Source of the DNA: Caprimulgus europaeus
Lineage: Eukaryota > Chordata > Aves > Caprimulgiformes > Caprimulgidae
NCBI GenBank assembly: GCA_907165065.1
Contig: OU015524.1
Location: 34,291,295-34,355,294 of the forward strand
Length of the DNA: 64,000 nt
Direction: 5' to 3'
The notes beneath the pieces are model-generated. The model made no database searches, had not been told where the DNA came from, and worked only from the letters and a program-made list of their open reading frames with translations. The translations under genes were made by a program, and so were the position numbers. Within the stretch, counting starts at the first letter, position 1, and the number at the start of each line of letters is the position of its first letter. Positions 27,916 through 39,153 of the stretch are shown here, in pieces.

Positions 27916-30900
27916 GATCTTAGTCTAGCAGAGGGTAGCTGGTGGGGCCCCAGCATGTCAGCACAGAGGATGCTCCAGTGAGGCTGTCATTGTGTCACCC
28001 AGCCTGCATCCAGATCCACTCTCCAGAGAGCCATGCACTGCTGCAGCAGCCATGCACCACAGAGCTGCTCACCCTGCTGTGATGCAACCAGAGCAGAGCT
28101 CCCAGTGGGAAGATGAACAAAGATACACCTCCAGGCACTGGGGAGCTGCTGCCCACCACATGGAATGGCTCCCCTGAGACTGGAGAGGGGATTCAAGGAG
28201 ACCCTGTCCTGCAGGGTCTGCTGTGAGGAGACTGGAAGGATCTCCATCTCACATGGGTCCATACTGCACCCAGTGCCTCTGTGTTGCTTTTGCAAGCTGG
28301 GGGGCTTCAGAGTAAGTTGTGGAGTCCTACCACCCACAGTCATTAAAGATTCTCATGGGGGATTCAGCCTTAAAGCCCTGCTGTAATTCCAGTACAAAAC
28401 TCTTCCTGCATTTTCAGCTAGCTGTGGGATTCCTATCCCAGAGTTACTGCCATCAGATAGTCTGGTCTTTCCAGGATGCTCCAGCTAGAGCCTGCTGTGA
28501 AAGTCCCTGTGGCTATTTGGACACTGGGTTACTATTCCAGTCCCCAACTGAGATCCCTGATTCTCCATCTAGCCGTTGTCCAGCCTCATTGCATGCACTT
28601 CCCTCTTGCTTTGCATCAGAGGTTGCCTGGGCTGGAGCTCCAAGAACAAGAAGATAAATCTGAGCCTACGTAGACCTTCTTTTCACATGGTGAGAAATTA
28701 TTTACACTCCGGTTGGGATTTGCTGCTCTACTAATTTTGTTGTCTCTTCGTTTGCCTGTTTGTCCCACATTTCAGATGGCATTCCCTCCCTCCCCCTTCC
28801 TTCTCTTGCTGCCCCAACTTGCAGGTACCTTTCTGTCCTCCTCATCCTCCCGGCGGGCCTGGTTAGGCAGGTGCAAGAAGAAGCAGCACAAGGAAGATAA
28901 TCCATCAACTCAAATATCACCAAGTTTTACAGAGAAAGGCAGGAAAGATATGCAAAACTAAATGACCTTTAAAACAAGTGAGCTCTCGGGTTCCCTCCCC
29001 CCACCCAGAAACGGCTCCTCTGCTCCGCTGTAACCTTCTCCTCCCTGTCCCAGCATTTATTTATAAGCACCATCAATAATTAAGAAGCTGCCTGCCTGCC
29101 TCGGCTGCTGTGTTGACAGAGACATCTCTGATGTTTCCTGGCTCAGGCTAGCTGCATTGCTCACTTGGGTTTTTAATTTTCTTCCCTTGCCGTGTTAGAA
29201 CCACCCACCTGGAATTGACCGGAGGTCTGGAGAGCCAGCAGAGCTGCCTGCAGTGGGCTGGTCACCCTGAAAGTGACCCAAAAGCTGCCAGCTCTCTTGG
29301 CCCCACAGCAACAGCACAGGATGAGATGCCTGGGGTGTCCCTGCTACTGGCACCACCGCTCCTTCCAGAGTCAGGCTCTGGGAGAAGAAACTCCCTTGTC
29401 CAGATCTGAGGGCCAGGGAGCTCCCACGCTGGCAGCTCCTTGCTGATAAAACTGCAAGCAAGGGCTCTGTGGCTGGAGTCCCCAGCCCCAGGGGAGCAGC
29501 ATCACCCGGGACACCCAGCCCCAAGCACCCAGCCAGGGAGATGGAAGAAGGAGGGACCCATCAAACAGTGCAGCCAAAAAGCACAGCCAAGCAGGAGGAG
29601 TTGGCCCTAGCAGGTAGAGCTGGAGGCCTTACAGTAGAGGGCTGAGAAATCCAGGATGGAAGGCTTTACACTGGCCTGGAGCAAGCACTGCAGGGCATAA
29701 CCCAGGGGCAGGCCAGGCACAGAGGCAGCAGCCAGGCTTGGCACATCACTGGCATTTGAGAAGTCCTTGGGAACACTCGGGGTCACCCCCGTGGGTTCAA
29801 AGGCACCCGCAGGCAGCAGGCAAGCTCTGGCCCTTCAACAGACCCTCCAGCATGCAGTTCCCAGGCTGCCTGGCTCAGCAGCAGCAAGCAGAGCCTGCAG
29901 CCTGCCAGGGGTGAGCCCAGGTCCCTTTGCCAGTGCCATCCCAATGTGGTGACAAGGCACGAGAGGGAAGCCCGGTGGTTCTCCCTGAGCTGGCCGGCGA
30001 TGCCGCTGGACACGGCAGACAGGCAGAGAAGTGGTGGCAGATAGCTGCAGCCAGGGGCATTAGGCAGCCTGCACCCAGCTGCCCCAGCACACTGCACGAT
30101 GCCTCGGGCTCCCCTGCTCCACCAGCTGAGCCCTGAAAGGGAATGTGAAGGGGGCTGGGGCTCTGACATGGCCCCTGCACCCCGCTGCGGGGCTGGGGAG
30201 TGCCCAGGAGCCGGGTGCAGCAGTGCCAGCAGGAAGCAGATCTGTCACAGAGCCTGGCTCTAGAGGGACGGTGATGGCAGCTGGCAGCTCCCCAGCCCTG
30301 CCGGTGCTGGGCTCTGCTGGGGTGGGAAGAGGGCACCAAAGGACAGTGTGAACTCAGCAGCCCTTGGCACATAAGCTCCCAGGCTGTCCTATCCCATCAG
30401 CATCCAACTCCTACCACTGCGACTGTCCCAACATTGTCCTTGCTGCGACAGGGTGGATGGGGGCCCCCCTTCTGCCCCTCCAAGTTGCCCCACACCAGAC
30501 CCAGCAACTGCTGATGCAGGATGTACGAAGCTGCTGCTGGGGGACACCAAGGGTCTGAGAGATAGAAAAGGCAACTTCTTCCCCAGGTACCCCCACCTCC
30601 CCAGCCCATGCAGCCCAGCTGTCCCAGGGGTGCGGGGAGAGCTCACCTCTCTCCCCACCGGTCTGCATCTTCTGTGGGTCAGGCTCTGAGGAGGGTCCCC
30701 AGCCTTCAAGGGAAGGGGTGGCCCCCTGCCAGGGATATCGGGTATCCCTCTGCAAGGGGTATCACACCAAAGTTGGCCTTGAAGGTAAATAAGGTAAGCA
30801 GGGATGATGCCCTCACTTCAAATATAACAAAGCCCCTGGATCTCTGAGCTACTTTCTGGTAGCCACATGAGGGAAAGATGCTGCACTACCTGCCCTGTGC

Positions 30901-31287
30901 TTTTCAAAATCTCCCTGTGCACCACCTGTGCTGTAGGACCTGAGCCCCCTCAGCATCCCTCCAGAGTACTTACCCCTATCACAAGTACCTTGGGTTTATC
31001 AAGCCACAGCACAACAGGGAGAGGTGGAAATTGAGGCAGGGAAGGGAATGACACAGAGTCACAAGCTAAAATGCAAAGCATGGACCATCCTGAGGAAAAA
31101 AGATTACACAAAACCAATGGAATATCTCTGTGAGAGTGCTGGAAAACAGCCTCCCACTAACTCGCACCCCCAGCCTGGGAAGGGAAAAGCTTCACACCTG
31201 CTCTGAATGTCATGAAGGCTGCAATAAGCTCAGACAGGAATAGAAGTCACTAACTAGATGCTTTGCCTCCCCCAAGTGAAAATGCAG
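27916..31287. other. Intergenic, no gene; one AT-rich patch
   Basis: No gene was supported. About 29035-29200 is a compositional island that contrasts with GC-rich surroundings and contains ATTTATTTATAAGC, CAATAATTAAGAAG and TTTTTAATTTTC. Such patches are often conserved non-coding elements, but conservation cannot be judged from one sequence. Confidence 0.4.
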
Positions 31288-31499
31288 TCTCCTCTCTCCT
31301 CTCCTCTCCTCTCCTCTCCTCTCCTCTCCTCTCCTCTCCTCTCCTCTCCTCTCCTCTCCTCTCCTCTCCTCTCCTCTCCTCTCCTCTCCTCTCCTCTCCT
31401 CTCCTCTCCTCTCCTCTCCTCTCCTCTCCTCTCCTCTCCTCTCCTCTCCTCTCCTCTCCTCTCCTCTCCTCTCCTCTCCTCTCCTCTCCTCTCCTCTCC
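31288..31499 (+). repeat. (CTCCT)n microsatellite, about 40 uninterrupted copies
   Basis: From about 31296 to 31498 the pentamer CTCCT repeats without a visible error, about 203 bp, with a slightly irregular start and a CCCCTC end. The opposite strand is pure purine (AGGAG)n. The long open frames seen here on both strands arise from the repeat and are not genes. Confidence 0.98.
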
Positions 31500-34400
31500 C
31501 CTCTTCTCCGCTGTGAGGTGACACCGTCCATGTCAGAGAGCCCTGCAGCTGGTGGCCAAGGGCGCAGGGCAGGGAGGAGCATGTCCAGCACAGCTGAGGG
31601 GAGCTGGCCACATCTGGCACCCTCAGCAAGGACACAACAGCACCCCATTTCACAGGAAGAGAGGTACGGAGGAGGAGGGCTATCAAAAGTGTTCAGTGAC
31701 TGGTGTTATTATATTAATGACCTCCTTCAAGGCCTGACCTGCTGCAGCTAGCCCTGTTTGTGTGCATGTCTCCTCCTGGACTCTGCTAAGGGAAATGTCT
31801 TCCTCACCCTCTCCAAGGAGATGAGTGGCAGTGACCTGGCAGTGAGGGGACACATGCTTCAGGGACAAGAGCTGTGGGTTATCAAGAAGAGCCAGCAGAA
31901 AGTGTCAGAAATTGCTCAAGGGGCCACCCGGTTTTGAGACAAAATCAGCAGGCGTTGTGCTGACACAGCCATCTGAAGCAGAAAGAAGGAAAATATCTGA
32001 ACAAATCCTCCCCCAGTCCCCTTTACTGCCCAAATACAGCCCCATGCTCCCAGCAGGGCTCACAAATAGGACATTCTGCTGCCCACAGCCTCCAGGACAT
32101 GCTTTCTGTTAGGATGGTTGCTCTGCTTTTCCCCTCCTCATTTCAGTAAGGGATGACTGGAGGCTTGTCCTGCCCAAGAGAAGCTTGCTAAACCTTCAGA
32201 CCTTCAACTGTCTTTGCAGGCAATTACCCAGTGGTGGTGAGCAACCCTGGCCAAACAAGAAACTTTCCAACAAGTCAGGAAGGAAGCAGGGGTGAGGGAG
32301 TGTGAAGAAAGCAGTGGCTGTGGTCCCATCCTAGGCACTACTTGTAAATGATAGCACAGCCTGGGAGCTGGGCACAGGGCAGAGCTTCAGAGCAGGTCCT
32401 CTCTTCCCTAGCACCCCTTTGTCTGGAATTTGGCCAGCATCTCCCACATCAATGCCACTGCTGCTGAGGCTGAAGACCAGGGAAGCTGGAGCAAACATGG
32501 CAGCCTGAAATCTGGCAGTGCTGGTTCTCCACCTCTGCAGATTGAAGGGTGGAGAGAAAGGGAGGGGAGCCTGGCACAGCTCCTGCCCGAGCCTAGTGTG
32601 CCATCTGGCATTTGGATGAACAGGAGGGGCTGAGTGGGAGTCAGCAGAGGGACCTGAGTCTTCTGGCGTGACGTTGCAGGGATCTCAGAGAGAGGGAAGG
32701 AGAGAGGGCTCCAGCAGCAAGGAGAGGGGCATTTGCAAATGAGAGCCCATAGGTCCCTGGGCACAGATCCTGCCTGCAGGAAGGTTTTCATGATTCAGTC
32801 AAGAAAACATATGCTCTGGATTTTTTTTATGTTTTTAAACTAAGAAGAGGTAAATGAACTGTCTTGCTTGGAGAGCTTGGCACATGAGGCAGTGTGTCCA
32901 CCCTTTTCCTCTCACCCTGCTATAAGCAACAAGGGTCACTGAAGGAAAGGCGGTGCCGTGCTGGAAAGTGTTACCAGCTGCTGAGCTGAACCAAGCAGGG
33001 ATAAGTCCAACTTTTGAGGGAGCACCAAGGATTTGTTGAGACATGCTGGCTGTTCAGATGGGCAGAATGGCACAGAGGTGGGGTTAGTGAAGTGCAGCCT
33101 TACCAGGCATCTTGGGCACACAGCAGGGCGGAGGGTGTCCTGCCCCAGAGTCAGAGTCTGGGATGTACAAGAAAGATTTAACAGCCAGCCACTTTTACCT
33201 CCATCTTCTTGGGATGTGATTCCCAGGAGGCACAGCCTCAGTGATGAAGAAAACATCCCACACTATTTTTGCATCTGCACTAAAGTAACCTGGATGAAAG
33301 AAACCTTCCTGCTTCAGAGTTCAGGCCAGAGATGGAGTGGCATAAGAAGGAAAAAAAAACATCCCCCCTGGGCAGATCATATCCTGACTAACCCACGGCA
33401 GCTGGGTTGAGCTCCATGGGAGACAGGAGACAAGTCCAAATCTATCCCAGGACTGGCTTGCACCAGCAGCAGAGGAAGGATCCCCTTTTCACAGACCTTG
33501 GTGCGATGAATGGTGGTGGAGATGCCAACCGTAACAACAGGTCAGATCCCCCGATTATTTCTTCCCTTCTCTTGTTTCTTTAATTAATCTCAAAGAGAGA
33601 GCATCCAACCCACCTGCACCCTCAGGCTTTGATGGGATCATTTATCTCACCCCTCTGCAGGGTTCCTGTGTGCCACTGGAAAGGCCAGGGTAAGAGGAGG
33701 CTCTGCCTCCTTCCCCATGCCCAGCATCCACGGGAAAGGCCTGAGGGATGCCCCAGGGAGATGAGCCCTGCTCCCCACAGAGCCAGCACAGGCAGCAGAT
33801 GGGCCCGTCTCTCCCTGCCAGAGCAGGCAAGGGGGCTGGAAGGTAGGAGGTAGAACCAAATCCAGTCTAATTAAGGGTAATTACCATTCATCCCAGGAAG
33901 CAGTAGGAAATAAAACCCACGTTCTCCCCTTCTATTAATAGCTGTTAGCAGCTGCACGGATCCTGCTGGGACCCAGGGAGAGCAGAAAGCTTTGGGAGGA
34001 GCAGCAGCATGGAGAGCATCCTGCTCCCCCATCCTTCAGATTTGGCTGTGCAGGGGGCTTTTTCCTCTTTCCAGGAGGCCATTTCTTTTGCCGCTTCCCC
34101 CAGGACTCCAGGAGATGCCGGCTGCTTTTAAGCAGTGTTTTCCAGCAGGAGCTGCAAGGAGCTTGCCAGAGGAGGGCCTGGAGACAGGGTTTTGGAGCTA
34201 TTCCCTGCTCCTCAGCATCCTCAATTTGCCAAGTCCCCACCCCAGTTTTGGCAACTTTCTGTGCTCCTCTGAACTTTCCAGTGAAAGGGTAGAAGCCATC
34301 CATGCAAGAAGGACTCCCTCAGTGCCAAGGACGAACCTCACTGGCTCCTTCCCCAGTGAATCCCTTTGGTGTCAGACAGACATCAAACATCAACTGCCTC

Positions 34401-34811
34401 CTCTCAAACCTGACCTTCAGCTACGCCCACGGTTCTGCCCCCCAGAGAGATGAAAGGTACCTGGCAGATGGGGGTTGCCTCACTGAAGGCATCAAGTAGA
34501 GAAGCCGCCCTACATGGCATAAAGGACTCATATAAAATAATGTCCTGAACCAGTACAGTGACTTCTGGCCATCACAGCATGATGCGAGGACAAAGGGGGC
34601 TGCAGGATGTGCACTAGCAGAGCTGCCTGGGAGAACACATGCGTGGAGGGAGGGGTGTTTTTTCCCTTTCCATTCCTGCTACCTCCTGCTGCCCCTGAGA
34701 ACAGTCTGCTGCTTGCTGTGGGCAAAAACCTCACCAGATGCATTTGTGCAGTCCCCGAGCAGACAGCTGGTGCTGGTGCCACCCCACTGGGGAGAAACCA
34801 ATAAGCAAACA
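31500..34811. other. Intergenic, no gene; AT-rich homeobox-like patches
   Basis: No coding signal was accepted. Patches at about 33545-33610 (TTTCTTTAATTAATCTC) and 33865-33950 (GTCTAATTAAGGGTAATTAC) contain TAATTA cores, the usual homeodomain target, in otherwise GC-rich DNA. They are candidate enhancers only. Confidence 0.4.
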
Positions 34812-34890
34812 AGAGGAGAGAGGAGAGAGGAAAGATGAAAGAGGAAAGAGGAATGAGAAATGAGGAATGAGGAGAAAGGAGAGTGGAGAA
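34812..34890 (+). repeat. Purine-rich imperfect (GAGGAAA)-type tract
   Basis: About 80 bp consist almost entirely of A and G (GAGGAGAGAGGAGAGAGGAA and variants). This is simple sequence with imperfect units. Confidence 0.85.
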
Positions 34891-36071
34891 AGAGCTGCTT
34901 GGCTGTGAGGTGTCTTAACAACCAGGCAAAGCAGGCTGCAGGAGGGAAATGCACCTTTCTGTGCCTGGGCACTGTCCTCTCCTGCTGTGGCACTAGACAA
35001 GGCCTGGCAATAGTCCCTGTCGCAGCAACACCCAGCACAGCTTCACTGCTGGTGCTGCATGGCTGCCAGCAATCCTTGAGCTCAGTGTTGCTGGGGTGAA
35101 GGTCCTCTTGGGTTCCCTTCACTCACCTGCTCGCCTTGAAGTGGAAGATGCTTAGATTGAGAGGGGCCACATCCAGCATCGTCTTTGAGAGGAGCAAGGC
35201 TCTGTTTCTTGCTGGACCCTGTTGCTGAAATAAACCAAGACAGCAGCAGAGAATGGAAACAAGAGCAGAGGTTCTGGTCAGAAGAGGGAGTTCCCCAGGC
35301 CAGCCATGGACAGGCAACTTGGTCTTTAACTTCTGCAGGTCCCTGCAGCACACAAGCTGCATACAGGTCACCAGTCCCTCTCCCTGGATGATCTTCAGCA
35401 AGCACAGCCTGGGGTGCTATGAAAGACCATTTGAGGATGGAGCAGAGGTTTGGAGCTCTCTGACAAAGCCTGAGCTTCTGGTGATACAGCTCTAGAAATC
35501 ACACCCAGTTGTGAGCTTTAAGATGTGGGTAGATAAAGCAAAGATTCTCCCTTATTTCCCCTTCACAGGATGACACAGTGCTGCCTTCATCCCCACATGG
35601 CCCACCTCCCACCAAGTCCTTGCAAACACCCTTAAAGAGACAAAGAAATCAGAGGGTGAGAAGACAAGTAGGGTAGCATGTTTCTAGTCCATCATGCCTG
35701 GGACACTAAAAAAGTTTGTCATCCTACAGCCATAGCCCTGTCTCCAGAACAGGACCTGAATCTATGCATCAGCAGTGGAAGATGCCCCGTGGGATACATT
35801 CCCCACGCACAAGGCACTGCAGGACCTGGCTCTTCTCCTATTTATTTGTTGTGATATGAAGTTCGGCTACTGTTACACTGTCCTCAAGTTCCAGGCAAAG
35901 GCAACTGAGCTGATAATGCACAACAGCAGCATAGGAGCTGTCTGGGGGAAATCTGAGACCTGGCAGCTGGAGGGATAGAGGACAGCTGAAATTTGCTGGT
36001 AGGATGATGCTCTAGTCACTAAGGCCAGGAAGCAGTGCCTTCTTCCATCCTCTCTCTCAGATGTGAACAAG

Positions 36072-36119
36072 GGGAATGGGAATGGGAATGGGAATGGGAA
36101 TGGGAATGGGAATGGGAAT
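36072..36119 (+). repeat. (GGGAAT)8 hexamer array
   Basis: Eight exact tandem copies of GGGAAT are followed by a diverged GGATAT unit and another GGG. Each unit supplies a GGG run, so the plus strand could fold as a G-quadruplex with AAT loops. Confidence 0.95.
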
Positions 36120-36903
36120 GGATATGGGTGTTCTACCCTTCCAACACCATCAACTACTCCATGGCATTTGGGGAGTAACTGCCACTGCACACCCCACTGG
36201 AAATACATGCTAATGTCTACATTAAATAAATGGAAATAAATGCTAAGGTAAACAAAGAGTTAACAGCCATTTTTCAGGTTCCACTACTTGCTTTCAGTGT
36301 ATGATTCAACACCTGATTGCATCCAGTTCAACAACTGACTGCAATACTTGGGCAATATTGTTTCTGGGATCTGATGACTCTGGGCAGACACGGCTGGATT
36401 ACATTGGACCGCAAAAGTCTTCAAAACATTATATTTGCACCATATTAGCCATGAGGTGGGCTAAAGGCTTCCCTCTTGATGTCTTGTGGAAGGCTCAGCT
36501 CAGAAATGGAGACACCTCAGAGGGGCTATTTCTGTAGATCTGGTTTGGCTATATCTCCTTTGCTATTCAGGAGTCAAACTGAATATGTGAATGGAAATCA
36601 GTGCAAGAGAAAACATTTTTAGTTTCAGATTGCCTTAATTCCTGTTTTTCAAGATCTCGAAAGCCGTGAAGTTGTGCTACTAGAAATAAACATGGTCATT
36701 GTGGGGCCAGTGTTGGTGAAGGGCTTCGCAAGGCTTCTGACACCCTCACTGTGTTAAACACCAGCTTGGCTCACAGGTGGTGTCACTGTCGTCTGGGGAG
36801 TTGAGTGACAGAATCAGGCCACACCTAGAAAAGACATACATTGCTGCCAAAGTCTAAATCCTCATCTTTGAAACTCACAAAGGAAGCCTCAAAGTCTTGA
36901 TCC

Positions 36904-36921
36904 TTTTTTTTTTTTTTTTTT
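36904..36921 (+). repeat. T18 homopolymer
   Basis: Eighteen T residues are followed by TAATTTATGC. This could mark the poly(A) tail of an old minus-strand retrocopy, but no body was recognised to its right. Confidence 0.6.
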
Positions 36922-37869
36922 AATTTATGCATCTTTGCACTTATTGTTTGTTGCTGAGCCTCTGGGAAATCTTGGATCGTGTTTGTAACATCTTCTTCAC
37001 ATCCAGGAGGTATATTTTAAATGAAAGTCAGCACCGCTTCCCAAAAATGCCAGGTCTCATGGGACCTGCAGGACTATGATGAGAGCTGGCACCAGTATTA
37101 TGTACACTCCCACAGGGCACAGGCTGGCTGAGTTCATCATGTACTGCTACTGAGGGCATCAGCATTTTGAAGGAGCAAAAGAAAGCCACGTTTCAGTCTG
37201 AAAATCAACTGGCAAATACCAAAATGCTTACATCTGAGAAATGGGAAAGAGGAGATGCATGTTTTCATCCCTTTGGTTACTCTCTGTATTCCACAGCATG
37301 ATGTGTGCAGTTGCTGCCATGCCTAGGATCCAGGTCTTTCCCCTGCTCTGCAAGAGGATGCTCACTAGCAGAATGGAAAAACAGCAGACTGAGGAGGAGA
37401 GCGATGGGCACGCAGCAGATGGACCAAGTTCTTGCTGCTGGTGGAGTTCTCAGATTTGCTCTCCTCCCCCTCCAACTTGCCTGCCATCTGTCATTCAGGG
37501 GTAACGGCCCCAAAATGTGAGGCCTTGAAGCCAGCCAGTTTCAGGCACCGACAGCCTACCTTTAGCAAGGAAGTTGTTGCAAATACTGATGACCTTTAAA
37601 ATACAAAAGTGCAACAAAACGAGTATCTTCAGCACATCAAAGTGCTCACCATTTGAATACTGGTACCTAATCACTCACAGAGCACTGCTTGCCCTGTTCT
37701 GTCCATGTTGCCGAGGATGCCACAGCAGCTGCCACCGCAGGAGTGCACAGGACCTTGGCAAATGTCCCCACAGCACCCCTGGAGCAGCTCCCTGGGCCAG
37801 TGTAGGGTGTGCGGTTCCTCGTGGTGAGCTCACACACTTCTTCCACGCCTCCAGCACCGGGTTTCAGCA

Positions 37870-38748
37870 GCTTTGGGGCGGGGTGAGTGGGGAGCATGCT
37901 CCCAAATCCCATCCCTCTGCCTTCCCGCTGTTTCTCGCCCCCCCGCGCAGCCCCGCAGCCGGCAGAGCCCGCCGCAGCCGCTCGCCCAGGGCAGCCCCCT
38001 GCCCGCAGCTGCTCGGGGCTCCCGCCTCGGCCGGACCCACCCGCGACCCCCCCACCCGACGTGGGACCAGCTCCCCACGCCCACGCCCCCCCACCCCGTG
38101 CGCGGGCTGCCACGCGTGCCCGGGGCGGCAGGGGCTTCCCGCACCCCGGGTTTGCGGCAGCAGAAGCCCCAGACCCGCCCCGCCCCGGCAACGGCCGCGT
38201 CCCCAGCGACCGGCGGCGGCGGGTGCGGACCGGGCCGGGCCTGGCCGGGCTGCTCGCACCCCGCTTCCCCGCCGCCGTGGGCCGGCACAGCCGGCAGACG
38301 GAACCCCAGGGCCGAGGAGGGACCCCGCGTGTTTTCCCCCCGGGCTGCACTCGCGGCGTTGCCGGCGGCTACCGGCATCACCCCGCGCTGGCCACGCCTC
38401 TCCTCGGTGGACCAATCCCACCCCCGCGGTTTGCAGGTCTTCTTAATTAAGCGGCCGGGCTAATGAGTTTTCTTCCCTCTCGGGGACTCTGGAGAGGAGC
38501 TTCGCTGGGAGGAGGGAGCGCAGGGTCGCGCCACTGGCATTTTGGGGAGCGGGGCTGGCGGGGCCGGGACGTGTTTTCCTTGCACCCCCGGGGGCGAGAG
38601 ACTCCTCTCGGGGTCTCCAGCGGCTGCCACGACAGACCCAGCTGCGCGGCACGGCCGGGCACTGCTCGAGTCCAAACGTGCTTTCGTGTTTCTGACCCCT
38701 CTTTTGGGCAGCGACCCTCATCCAGGCACGGGTCTGGCGTGTTGACAG
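37870..38748 (+). promoter_or_regulatory. CpG island, candidate TCTE1 upstream promoter
   Basis: This is a dense CpG block with no conserved coding frame. On the plus strand it holds an imperfect X-box-like GTTGCC-GGC-GGCTAC at 38358-38372, a CCAAT box at 38412-38416, an AT-rich TTAATTAA at 38443-38450, and a GACAG|GTACCC splice-donor-like site at 38747/38748. The next gene on this strand is TCTE1, 4.4 kb downstream, whose first coding exon has a good acceptor in front of it. I infer that this is the promoter and 5' UTR exon of TCTE1; a separate non-coding RNA is an alternative. Confidence 0.5.
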
Positions 38749-38964
38749 GTACCCAGGACCACAGTCTTGGCCCTTCGCACCAGCTGGATGACAGTGATGA
38801 CATTAACCATATTTCCAAATGGCCAGCTGGCCTCATTCTGCCCCAACTCCCGTCAGGGACAAATTCCATTATGACTGAAGCTAAATGGATTCCTCACTAG
38901 GCATGTGCTTGGTTTTGGTTATTAACTTAAAGCCCATTGCGGAGACTCAACCCCTCAGCCCCCT

Positions 38965-39153
38965 CTTCTATCAGGCACTGGAACAAGTCGCCCAAGGTAG
39001 TGGTGGAGTCCCTATCCCTGGAGGTATTTAGGAGTCCTCTAGACATAGTGCTCAGGGACATGGTTTAGTCAGGGGCTTGTCGGTGTTAGATTAGTGATTG
39101 GGCTTGATGATCTTAAAGGTCTTTTCCAATCTAAGCAACTCTGTGATTCTCTG
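38965..39153 (+). repeat. CR1 LINE 3' end
   Basis: A sense-strand CR1 tail with GCACTGGAACAAGTCGCCCA, GGAGGTATTTAGGAGTCCT, GGGCTTGATGATCTTAAAGG and a terminal CTGTGATTCTC. It is moderately diverged. Confidence 0.9.

Noticed and set aside
31210..31751. Repetitive open frames on both strands (Leu/Ser and Arg/Glu/Gly repeats)
   Set aside because: They are translations of the CTCCT microsatellite, whose 5-nt unit gives the same peptide pattern in all frames.
37574..38446. 290-codon plus-strand frame and several overlapping frames
   Set aside because: They lie in a CpG island where stops are rare. The Pro/Arg/Ala bias is typical of chance frames.
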